Shown here: piece after piece, positions 1 through 10,700 of the stretch
How the letters are laid out: the number at the start of each line of letters is the position of its first letter
Numbering within the stretch: position 1 is the stretch's first letter
From: Undaria pinnatifida
Lineage: Eukaryota > Sar > Phaeophyceae > Laminariales > Alariaceae
Assembly: GCA_012845835.1 (NCBI GenBank)
Contig: JABAKD010000027.1
Span: forward strand, 15,472,073 to 15,536,072
Length of the DNA stretch: 64,000 nucleotides
Direction of reading: 5' to 3'
Notes under the pieces: model-generated
What the model was told of the DNA's origin: nothing
The model's database searches: none
Seen by the model: only the letters and a program-made list of their open reading frames with translations
Program-made: the position numbers and the translations under genes

Positions 1-53
1 TGAAAAGTCGACCCCTTTAGAACCGCTTCCCCACGTTTTGTGGCGACAAACTA

Positions 54-218
54 CGGTAGTCCTTTACAGTGCCGGTTGCCCGCTATAGCGCCTGTGAAAA
101 CGCTTGGCACAGAATGGAACAGCAGCCAGTAGGCAGCTTGCAGCGTAGTGCCGGTTTCCGCTATAGTGCCCGTATTTCCGGCGGGTACATACCGGCGCTG
201 TAGGAGGGACCACCACTG
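54..218. repeat. Tc1/mariner-like MITE, copy 1
   Basis: This short non-autonomous element is flanked by TA on both sides (52-53 and 219-220). Its inverted ends are imperfect: the left begins CGGTAGTCC and runs into TACAGTGCCGG; the right, read on the other strand, begins CAGTGGTGGTCC and runs into TACAGCGCCGG. Related copies lie at 1064-1231 and 51263-51447. The superfamily is inferred from the TA target duplication and the CAGTGGTCC-type ends; there is no transposase. Confidence 0.6.
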
Positions 219-1063
219 TACTTGGAAATAGTGTGGATGATTTTTGCAGCGGTAACAGGGTTAAGCAGGGGGGGGGGGAAACACGGGTAGGGGGGGGGGG
301 GGCTTTTGGTACACCCTGATTGGCTATGGGCGCAGTCGTTGTTGGAGTCTATCGATGAGGTACATAATACGTTGTCGGTTTTATGCTGTTTTGAAATACT
401 TGTGTTCTGTTTTTGTTTTTTACTCTTATGAATAGTGGTGGATGCCCCCCCCCCCACCGCCGAAAAACGATCCGTGAAGAAAATATGCCCGTGCGTATCC
501 CACCCAGTTAGAATAGCAGCCAGTTGTGGACTCCAGCCAGGGTATATGCAATAGGGGATTGAGGGATCGAGGAATCCCTGGTCTCGTGATTGGTGATGAT
601 CGAGGCACCGCCACCGTGAGTGTTTTTTTGCCTTACTATTTTTTTTGTTGTCGGCGAGGGGCGGGTTAGCGTCATGCTTGACTGACTGACCAGTGCCCGG
701 AGTTATCCCGGGAACTGTACATGTCAGGTTTCTCTCGAGTAGCGGGTAGATGTCGGGACTGCACAGCCGGCGTGTGCTGGGGTTTTTTTTTCGGCGTGTG
801 GAGTTCAAATACCTTCCCTATTAATAGCGGTTTTATGTAGAAAAGCGCGTGCTACGTGCACTGAGCGCGGCTGGCGCTTCTATTTGTTGAAATGGTAATT
901 GCGCGGCGGTGTCCCGCGGTATTTTCAACAGTAATTATATCGTTATGCGGAGTACACGTTTCTTGCGTAGGTATCATTCATCGTCTCCTTTAAGAAACGA
1001 GGCGAGATGTCAGTGTCTGCCCTTGTTTTGGCGGCTATTGACAGCCTGCTTCACGTCCTAGAG

Positions 1064-1231
1064 TACAATAAGGTTGCCCGCTAGTGCCTGTGAAATCGTG
1101 TGGCACAGATGGGAACAACCAGCACTAATGGTGACGGTATGCGGAGTAGCGCCTGTTTCCGCCATGGTGCCGGTATTTCCGACTATTAATAGCAGGTACC
1201 GACAATATAGAGGGACGCTTACTGTACGGAG
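1064..1231. repeat. Tc1/mariner-like MITE, copy 2 (decayed)
   Basis: The interior closely follows copy 1: GGTTGCCCGCTAGTGCCTGTG, a GGCACAGATGGGAAC word, and GTGCCGGTATTTCCG. The left terminus has decayed, while the right end still reads GAGGGACGCTTACTG before TA. One of the six CTATTAATAG palindromes of the window (1183-1192) lies inside it. Confidence 0.5.
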
Positions 1232-2469
1232 AGTTTCGGGTGTGTGTTTAGTTAGGTGTGAAGTACATACTCTAGGAGCACTCAGGTACATATCCGAGTA
1301 TAACCTGAATAGCCAGGTTTGGCACTATAACCTGAGTACAACCTGAGTAGCCGGGTTTGCTTCTCAGGTACCCCGGAGTTTATTATACCTGACTGAGCAC
1401 GCCCTTGGAGAGGTTATATGTGGTAGGGTCAGGGTCAGGCGGAGGGAGGTAGCACAAAAGGAGAGGTGTGTTTTAAGGCTTACATGTGCCAACATGCGGG
1501 AGACCATTGCATGGCGCATGCCGAGGCAACTCATTTTCGTGGTAACCGGTGCGTGTAGTGCGGATGAAGGTATTCGGGTTCGAATGGTAACATTTTGGTG
1601 TTGTCAGTGGTTGGGCCTCTTTACGTTGTGTATTTATGGACATGTGAAACGTAAATGAAAAAAAAATGGATGATGCATCGCGCTTTTCTTTTGTAGGTAC
1701 TTGAAAATCGCAGTGGTGACCCACTAGTGCTTGGTCTCGTACCACGTAATCTCGCCAACTGTTGTATGTAGTTAACATCGGGGCATTCACATATGCGAAG
1801 CTGTGCGCGGCTTTTCTGTCGCGTGCGTCCTCACTGGACTCTACATCAATACGTGCACGTTTCTGATTCGAATCCCCTGGTTTTGTCCACGATTTTGGCG
1901 TGCAAATATGATGAGTACCGACCCTAAAGACGTCGAACTCGCAGCTGACGCCGTTGCAATATCTTTATCAAATATAGTTTTGATACCATCCCCTCCCTAA
2001 CCTATAACGGCAGCGAGTTGGACCTTTGTCATCCCTTCTCCTCTGTGGGTTTAGCCATCACCTTGCTGCCTTGAGAGTTCGTACGTAGAACCTGGCGAGA
2101 CCCAGCAATACCTTTAATTCCTCCGAGATTGCCACCCAGCTCAGCGATGGATTGCCCAAACTTTCAGGATGCTGGCAGCGTGGTTGAGCGGTTGAGTCTC
2201 GTGAGCACAAAGGACGACACGTTTCTACGATCGAGCAGTTGTTTATGCACGTGTGTACAGTTGTTTGCCTTCTGACGTTTTTTGCATTCTTTCTTTTTTC
2301 ACATGAGAAGTGTTTGGCACAACACTAGGTAGTCGGTCGGGAAAAAGGCGACTTGCTCGACACCTAGGCCCCGGTGTTACAGTTCAGCGGTGAAACCGCT
2401 CTGAAAGACACGTCCATCCCACCCTCCCAGAGTTTCTTCCTCCGCATACTGCGCGCCTAGTGCGTCGTG
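1232..2469. other. No gene recognised
   Basis: Between 1285 and 1380 there are short repeats built on CCTGAATAGCCAGGTTT and CCTGAGTAGCCGGGTTT. The rest shows only short overlapping open frames on both strands, with no codon pattern or motif I can support. Confidence 0.5.
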
Positions 2470-3500
2470 GCTGTAAGTCTACGGCACGCTATATTTTTCC
2501 GTGCTCCCACGTCCCCTCAGCAACACCCTCCCAAGCCTGGTACCCTCCAGAGCTTCGGAGATTATCGCCTCGGTCTTCGGAGCTTCCACCCTTACCAGCC
2601 AGAACCGCTGTTTAGAAATGGTTTGAGCCGACGTCGCCGATTGCTTTTCCCGTTGTAGATCCTGAAGACTCACCTATTATATTTCCAGGTTTAATCCGGC
2701 TCCTCAATGGAACTATCTCGGACACCCGGTTCAAACTGAAGCTGTCGCCAAATCCTTCCCCTGCTTAGTTCTTGACGATGCCGCTCCTCCCAATCACCGT
2801 CTGGATACCTCGCTCGCCAGTACGGGTCTTCTGAAGTCGTACACCTCTCCCACGAATACGTTTCTGGATGTCGGCAACTCCCTCCGGATGATTGTTCCTA
2901 ACGGGTGTGCGTTTAAGCGCCTCTTCTCTGGAAGCCGCTTCCATCTTACCTTGTGGGCATTCCTGGTAATCGAGTTCGGTGGTCTGCTCCATGCTGCCGC
3001 TCCCACAAGGCGTCAAACATGTCCAGCTGTAGCGGCTGCAGTGGTGTAAAGCTTTCTTGTGCTTCTCCCTCGTTCGGTCACTTAGATTCGACCGCTTCTT
3101 GGTGCCTGCCCTTACATTCCTAGATTCACGTGTACTTTTTTCTTGATCCACGAGGCGGTCGACTAGCATATACAACGGTGCTGCCGTAATGGAAGCCTCT
3201 GCAAGTCCAATGTCCGGCACCAAGGTGCGAACTCGTCTTGTATGCATGGCGAAGTCCCATCGGGTGCTCGTGAAAGGGTTTGATGTCCACCGCAGACACT
3301 AGTTTTTTCCTGATACTGCGGCCGTTTAGGTGCACCGCGTAGCTGAGGACTGGGTGTATCAAACGGACTACCCGGCATAGTCCCGTTCAGTGCTCGTTTA
3401 CTGATTTCAAGTGAGCCCTTTCCCAGAAATTCAAACCCACCCCGAGGAAGGTGTTCACCCCACCTCTCCTGTTCAGCGGCAGAATGACCAGTGCTCACCT
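2470..3500 (-). pseudogene. Possible remains of a retroelement polyprotein downstream of the integrase fragment
   Basis: Minus-strand open frames at 2479-2673, 2765-3247, 3126-3362 and 3163-3498 overlap in different frames, as in a frameshifted coding relic. They lie 3' of the integrase remnant at 4254-4591 on the same strand. A stretch read on the minus strand near 3340-3280 (SYAVHLNGRS, VDIKPFHEHPMGLRHAYK) looks protein-like, but I cannot place it in a domain. The link to the integrase is inferred only from strand and position. Confidence 0.25.
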
Positions 3501-3559
3501 ACTCTGTCTAGATTTTACCATCAAACATATAGGTAAGACACCTCCGAGAGCCGCTTTCT

Positions 3560-3870
3560 TTCAGCGTCCCGTTCAGCAGCGGCTATAGCACGCACTCACC
3601 TTCACGCCTGGACTCAATACTGCTGATATATATTCCAAACAAAAACAAAAACAGAGGAACGTTCACCCCCGCCCCCCATATATTCAACGATAGCCGCACA
3701 TTTGCTTACCTTCAATGTGTAGATGCTATCAATGAACCTATGTAAACGCCCACGGGGGCCTCTTATCTCAGCTTCTCGTGCTCAACAGCGAATAGCACGC
3801 GTGCTTACCTTCACGGTCCAACAAAATACTCTATAGACACATTCATCTACGTCTTCTACGCATCAGGTCA
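3560..3870 (-). repeat. Degenerate ~100-bp tandem repeat carrying splice-donor-like words
   Basis: Read on the minus strand, three units near 3608, 3716 and 3812 share the core TGAAGGTRAGY followed by GCGTGCTAT or a variant and CGCTGYTGA. Each unit has GAAG joined to GTGAGT or GTAAGC, an ideal donor word. The integrase fragment also has an in-frame GTGAGT near 4276. The pattern resembles the exon-junction copies seen in the PPR gene, but here the parent junction is not certain. Confidence 0.45.
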
Positions 3871-4253
3871 GGTTGCTTTCGACGACTCTATATATATTCA
3901 CACACCCATCGACGACGGGTTTAATCGAGTCCAACTGCGTGGAAGCATCTCGATCTAACAATAGATCGAAATGTGTTGGAAACGAGGGTAGGCTAGGGTC
4001 TGGTGGGACACGTTGAATTCAGCATGCAGGAGTTCATATCGGTCCTCCTGTGCCAAGACTTACAGAGTTCGGACAATAACTCCTGGAACCACCGCCGCCA
4101 CTATTTCGATCGCTCCCTGGGCACAAGGGTGATTGGTGGGGCCGTAGTCTATCGAACCGTTCAGCCACTGGCATAAAATACTTCACCACCTTCACGTTGA
4201 ACCCCCCCATCATCGCTTCGGGTTGATAGTGGCACCCTGAAGGTCAACAGGAG

Positions 4254-4591
4254 TCAGGAGGCCAGCCGCTTGCGACTCACCCCGACGGCATCCTCCGACG
4301 GCAATGGGTACGCAAACCGGAACTTGCTGACTCTATCCACAACAACCAACAGATACCTGTTTCCGTCTTCCGACTCTTGTTTGACGTCTTGGATGTCCAT
4401 CTCGAGAACTTCCCAAGATCGCAGAAAACTGGCGGGCATCATGGCTACTCGCTGTTCGCTCGTTTTCTTCTCCTGCAGCCACACCAGAACACACACTCGC
4501 GTACATCTTCGACCAACATCCGTCAGTTGTACTTGCCCTGGACGAGAAAAGCTGTGCGTGCCACCCCTGGGTGGTCAAACGCGTTGTGAAC
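4254..4591 (-). pseudogene. Decayed LTR-retrotransposon integrase (Ty3/gypsy-like)
   Basis: Integrase catalyses insertion of retrotransposon cDNA. On the minus strand the open part contains SWEVLEMDIQDV, then DGNRYLLVVVDRVSKF and FAYPLPSEDAV. This is the start of the rve (RNase H-like) core, with the first catalytic Asp in LEMD. Upstream in another frame are VHNAFDHPG and DVRECVFWCGCRRRKR, the expected region of the HHCC zinc-binding motif, interrupted by a stop. The frame change and stop make it non-functional. The frame closes soon after SEDAVGV, so the rest of the catalytic core is missing from this frame. The Ty3/gypsy rather than copia assignment rests on the wording of this core. Confidence 0.6.
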
Positions 4592-7266
4592 CAGCGACCA
4601 GCGCCAAGACCCCAGGTGCCATCACCCTTGGTATTGCGAACTTAGTTTCCTCGCAATTAGGGGCAGAATACCTTCGTCGCCCAACAGACCCCTCCTCCCG
4701 CCTCAGCGTTGTCTGTCGCGTCCTGCGGGGCGATCGTTACTCCCGCCACAGCTACTATGCTCTCCACTGTAGGGCTGTCCACCTGATTTACACCAAGCCC
4801 CGTGAGAGGGAACGCCGTCCAATCAATGCTTGTCCCTCTGGTCCTCGATACGAACGACGACTCGATGTATCGTCCGGGGAAGAGGGGTTCTACGGTAGCT
4901 CCCCCAACTTTTCTTTAACGAAATCGCCGGTATTGAAACCAGCTCCCGGTCGAATCTCCTGAAATACGGTACTCCTTGTCACCCTCCCCGACGTGTAATG
5001 GAGTGCTCTCCGTCGAAGGATAGTTTGTAAATTCGACGTGAAACCATGTCGTCATGGTTGAGGGGAAACCACGTGATATCAGATGATGTCGCACTCGCGT
5101 CAAGGCCATCATAGATGGGCGATAATGTAAGTGACGATGATGGGACTAGCAGGACGCCACTCATCTCACTACCCTGTGTTACCCTGCACCACCATGCCTT
5201 ACCCTACCTGGCCCTGTTATGTCTGTCTTTTAGTATTTTATGTAGGGAAATAATGCGTAAGCTTGAGCCTAGCCAGCGAGCCATGAGGAGAGACCAGCCA
5301 AAGACACCGGAACCCATGAGAGGCACGCTTCCCAACACCGACCAACCACGCATCCCCCACTTGGATTACGGTCACAATTGGCGTCGTCGGCCGATATTCC
5401 TTTGCAAGTCAGAAAATAATGAAGGCATAGCTTCCGTAGCATCCTTCCTCCTACCGAGCAGCCATGAAACGTTCGTTAAAGAAAATCGCTGGTTCAGGGT
5501 GGGGGCTATCGTAGAATCAGTCAAAATCTTCAGTAATGCTGCCACGTTAATAGGTCAGGTCAAGATGTCCCGCTACTTGTCCATCTGTCCACTTGTTGGG
5601 TATAGATGATAATGGTATCCAAACAGTTTTAAACTTCCTTCTCTTTCAGCGAAACCAAGGGCTCCACCAACAAAAACTGCGAAGCCTGGTGGTAAACTCT
5701 TCATTACTGGGTCCCCATAGTGTACCGTGGGCATCCCGAAATGAATTTTTGTGATTATCCCCTTCGGCTATCTTGAAATGTTTCTGGAGATTATCACCGT
5801 TGTTTAGCCGCATACGGTGTACAGTCCTCTGGTCAGGAGAAATCGAGGCTTTGTCCCGTGACATCGCGTTGGGGTTGGCGGGAAACAGTCCGCGGTCATG
5901 GTACTCACGCAGCAATTCCAACGAATCCGATTTGCACCCATGACTTAGCTGCCCTATATTTTCCGCTAATATTTAAACTGCAATTTCGTCGAGATCACCT
6001 GCTGGCCTCTCCACACCTCTTTTTTCCTCTCTCGATAGCTGAAACTAGCTCCTTTCCCGTCGATCGGTTCAGTATTAGGCGCATCCTCTCTGTATAACTG
6101 GAGTTGGTTGCGAAGGCATTTGATCCACAACACCTTGCTCTGTGGTCATCAATGTTTCGTTCGAATGCGACCTTGCATTGTAGAGGGTTGCCCGGGTACC
6201 ACCATTGTACTCTCCTGGCTACCCCACTCTCCTGGCTATCCCTCAGCTCCCAGCCCCATGTCATATATATGTTGCGTCAGTATGACCAGTACCAGCTGTC
6301 GATCCTGGGGTTGAGGGCTAATAACTAAGGCTTCCGTTTGTACCTACTATGCTCCCACAGCAGTATAACAAGCCGGTCTTCTGGTATGAACACCTTCGAT
6401 CCTACGATGTTCATGGGGATAAATCCAATCTGGATTGGATTAGCGGCCCTTTGGAGCTGATTTTTATCTTCCCCCCTCTTTCTTGCGCTTCGCTCAACTG
6501 AGCGAAAACTGTTTTTGTGGGGTGTCAAATAGTGCCTTTGACCCATGCCTGTCGTGTCCTCCCTCCATTTCCATTCCTGACAGGAGATGACATACGAGCT
6601 CCTTCTTAGGCTCCTCAATTATTATCAACGGCAATAATGTGCTGCATTTCCACCGCATTTCCACCACTTTATTTATCAAAGTGAAATAGGATACTCACTC
6701 GTATTAGGATTTTTTTGGTATCTTATCTGTCGCCACATCAACTGTCACAGCGGCGTATCCAAGTGAAACAAAGAACGTCGCCAGGCCATCACGTTTTATC
6801 CAACACACAGCAGGTTCATCTGCCGCAGACCAGTGGTACGAACTCGTCCGTGATATAGCAGCAGAAAAGACCCCTGTCTCCTTGCCTACTACTGCCGTAG
6901 TACAGAAGCTACGACTGGCGTGCCCCTGTCTCCATCACTCGCTTCCTTCTTGCTTTTTCGGCACTTTCGTTTAGAATACGAGCAGTTAATGGATGCCGTA
7001 AGCCGTCGGTAATTGTCGGTGCCCCGGTATCATAGGAGCAGCAATCACCTCTCCCTCCGGCCATTTGCTGGTCCGTGATAGCCGCAGCAGTGGCCTTTGC
7101 TTTGCCTTCTTGGCGCCTCGCCCTCCCTTGGCAAAGATATCAACGGGTACTTTGCGGAAAAAGCATCTGTGCGAGTATCCTTCATTATCTTCAAAAAACC
7201 CTTGGTTGTCCTGACCGCCCTGCTGCAACTGCGACTCGCTACATACGTAAGTCCACCACCACCCTC
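4592..7266. other. No convincing gene; possible retroelement debris
   Basis: There are minus-strand frames at 4915-5112, 5646-5921 and 6325-6618 and a plus-strand frame of 164 codons at 5115-5609. None carries a motif I recognise, and none has supporting splice or codon signals. The minus-strand pieces could be the 5' part of the decayed retroelement. The promoter of the PPR gene should lie near the right end, but I see no element I can name. Confidence 0.35.
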
Positions 7267-7770
7267 ATGAAGGATGCCGCAGCCTTTGCATTCATCCCAC
7301 CACCATCATCGGTGGCCATGTCGCCACGTTGGACCCGCCGCGCGCCACCCTTCGACCCGTCCCTCGCGATACCCGCGCTCGTAAAGGCTAGAACAGTCAT
7401 CATGATGGGATGCAGTAACAGCATCAGCAGCAACAGCAGCAGCAGCAGCAGCGGCGGCGGCAGCAGCAGTCGCACCAAGCACCGGCAACGCCGGCGCTCC
7501 CTGAGCGCTGCCGTTGCCGGGCAGGGCCCAAAGTCCACCCCGCCGCCACCACCATTGGGGTACCAGCCGAACGACCCTCGGTTCCTGGAGGGAGAGATGC
7601 GGTTTCGGCGACTGCTTGGGACGGACAGGTGGCAGGACGTTCCTGCTGTGTTTGAGGGACTCAGGCGCGATCACTGCGCTTTGAACTTGAGGACGTATCG
7701 GGCAAGCATGTCGGTGCTGGCGGAATGCGGGAGGGGGAAGGAGGCGATGGTGTATTTACAGGAGATGAAG
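7267..7770 (+). CDS. PPR gene exon 1 (targeting region and first PPR motif)
   Basis: Residues 1-168. The exon starts [13 protein letters not shown], has a Ser tract encoded by AGC/CAG triplets near 7411-7470, then a basic patch (TKHRQRRR), and enters PPR motif 1 at [18 protein letters not shown]. The donor is GATGAAG then GTGGGT, phase 0. Intron 1 (7771-9375) holds a truncated SINE (8016-8179), a dispersed repeat (8297-8425) and a CAA/CCA-rich tract (9100-9300). Confidence 0.8.
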
Positions 7771-10700
7771 GTGGGTGTGCGGAGGAAGGGGTAAGGAGCG
7801 CTGTGTGCTGTGTACGGAGTGGGGGATACGGAATGATATGCTGCCTTCTGTGTGTGCGGGCTGTTTGTTGTCGTTTGGTGTCATGTTTGTTTGACTACTA
7901 GACTATAGACTATGTCATCTCGCATGTGCAGACTAGCATACCAGGTACACAGCAGCAGTAGCTGCTCGTGCGTCGTGTTGCAACAGTCAGCAGTCATACT
8001 GTTTCAATGCGCAAAAAGCTGACAAGTGGGAACGCTGAACCCTATGCGCGATAAAATCGAAGACACGTACCGGGGCGGAGAAGGGAAGACACCTGTGACC
8101 ACGGCTTGTCCAGAAGGTCTCTGAAACCTCTGTTGAGCTGGAGACTGGCGAGTAAAAGTGATGAAAAAATAAAAAGAGTGCAACTTGACTCATGCCCGTA
8201 CGTAGGCGTTTTCTTGTGCTGCTCTACTGGTACTGGTACCTGATACCTCGTAAGCAACTACTTCGAAACAGTTGCTAAGAAATGCCAGATACCTCAGCGG
8301 TGCGATCGAGGATTCCATCGAATCTCATGTTAGCTGCGTTGGATACATCGATCGCGCATGTATCAGACGTACTGGGAAGAATTCATGAAGGATAATAGGT
8401 CGGCGGCTCTCCTGCTGGGTGTTGTCATTAGTACCCAAAAGGTGACCGTTTTTATGTGCATACGATGCATCTAGACCGCTACCGGGTACCTGGTATACCA
8501 GGCATCGCAGTAGTACGGACCCGCCAACAATGAACGCCTACTCTGAGGCTGAAACTTTATTTTGACACCAACCTTGAGCAATAGCAAGAGGCTATTCCGT
8601 ATTCTTGTCGTACGTTCGTACAGCAGTTTTGATATTCGCCTAACGACGAGAACTTAAGAGCCTATACGTCGTGCGTAGCTGATTGTCACTGCGACGTGCT
8701 GTTATCGCAACCCTCTTACCACTGCAGCAAGAGTTTAACAGTACGATACCAACTCCAAGTAGTTTGTCCCCGAGGGCACAGTTCTAAAGCGCACTGCTTC
8801 CAAGTAGTTGTGGGTCCCTCCTGGTAAAGCTAAAGCCGCACGAGGTTCCAAGCGAAACAGCGATGCCGCCGCTGCACCTTGACGGAGGTTGTCAGACGTC
8901 GAGCCTCACCATGACCTTGTAAAAATAGTGTTGCTTCCGCTAGGTACTTGCGCAGCAAGACGTTTGTATTTATGCGGTCAACTTGTGTGCGTTGGTGCTC
9001 AACGGACGCACGGACGCTTCAGGCAACTCAAAGGCGATCCCTGTGTTTTGGCGGCGTCAAAATTGGAAGCTCGCACATACAGCAACATCGTCAACAGCCA
9101 CAACAAACACAACCGCCATGGCCACAATAACAGCAACACAAACGGCAACACCACCAACAACAACAGTACCAATACCAACAACCACAGCCACAATCACAGC
9201 CACAACCGCAACAACACAACCAATACCAGCACCAGCACCGACACCGACACCGACGCTGAAGCTAACACTAACGCTAAACTATCACTCGTAGCACTAGGCC
9301 TAACCCCATCAACCACAACAATACCAACACCAACAACCGCGTGGTTTTGGCTTCCTCGCCATGGTGTCTCAACAGGAAGCGGGAGTAATCGCGGACAACG
9401 CCACCCTGGGTTACGTAGCGACAGCTTGCGCTAGAGGAGGGGACTTGGACAGCGCGCTAACCATCCTCAGGCGTATGACCGAGAAGGGTATGAGCGCGCC
9501 TAGGACGTACAACTTGGTGCTGCTGGCGATAGCCAACGGGAAGACAGGAGCGCAGCCTCCACCGGCCGAGAGGTGTGGTGGGTTCGTGGTGGGACGATGG
9601 TGCTACTGCTGTAGTGGGACGTGCTACTGCTGTAGTGCTACGTGGTCTTGCTGTGTGTTACTGCTGTGCCGGTACGGTGGGGTTACTTTGGTGTTGCTGT
9701 GGTGTTACTCGATGTGTGTCAGGTATGTTGCAGTGTTGCTGCTGCGGTGCTACTGTGCTGTTTCTGTGATGTTATTTGTGGTTTTGCTGTGGTGTTATGT
9801 GTTATTGTAGTGTTAGCAGGCGTTTCTGGTGTGCTGCTGCTGTGGCTTTCCGGCGATGTGGCTGTTGTGGTGTTCATTGTTTGTGGTGTGTGTTTGTGTG
9901 GCGATATTGTGGCGTTGCTGTGGTGTTACGTTTGTGTTTTTGTGGCACTTCGGGGTTGTTGGACGCATGCTACTAAGAGCACTAAGAGTACTAAGAGCTA
10001 ATCCTATAGCAGTGAATCTGAGTATCCTCGTTTGATAAACTACCCTGCAACCTCACCCAATAACTGACTTGCTTGAAAAAACAAAAAATGCAGGACGATG
10101 AACAATCCCATGGTAGAACTTATACAATGGTACAGTGGTGTGCCCATTTTAATACCATTCGATTTAATACCAGGTAAATCAGCTTGTCTCGAAGAAGAAA
10201 TTACCTGGAATTACTGTGGGTTGATTTCTGCAGTAGTAAATATAAGACCACAGTGGAGATAGTACCACCTAAAATTGGCTTGTCACGGGGTGGTCTTACA
10301 CTGGGTGCACCGCTGTACTACAGTATGTTATTCACGATATATTGATTGGGTTCCTCAGTAAAGAAGCCCGAGCCAGTCAGAATGTGTTGGCCGAAAAGTG
10401 CCACAGTTAGTACTACTTCAACACTTCTATCGTTGGGCGCATCGCCAACCTCCTTACCCCCATCCCCACCCCCCCAACCGCGTGTCATAACGACGGCCTG
10501 TCTAGGCGCTGGAGACGCGGCGGAAATGCGAGGTATAGGCGAGGGCCCCTGTCGGCCAGGGAGTGTGATCGGGCAGTTGCCCTCGTCGATGAAATGCGAA
10601 CGGCCGGAGCGTCCCCGACGATTTTGACATACAACGTCCTCATCGCCGCGTTGGCGAGGTCCAGGTTCGTGTTAAGCTCTAAAGAATGCATTTGAGAAAT

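Noticed and set aside
161-808. Minus-strand ORF of 215 codons
   Set aside because: It runs through a MITE end and poly-C/poly-G tracts, has no motif, and its composition follows local base runs.
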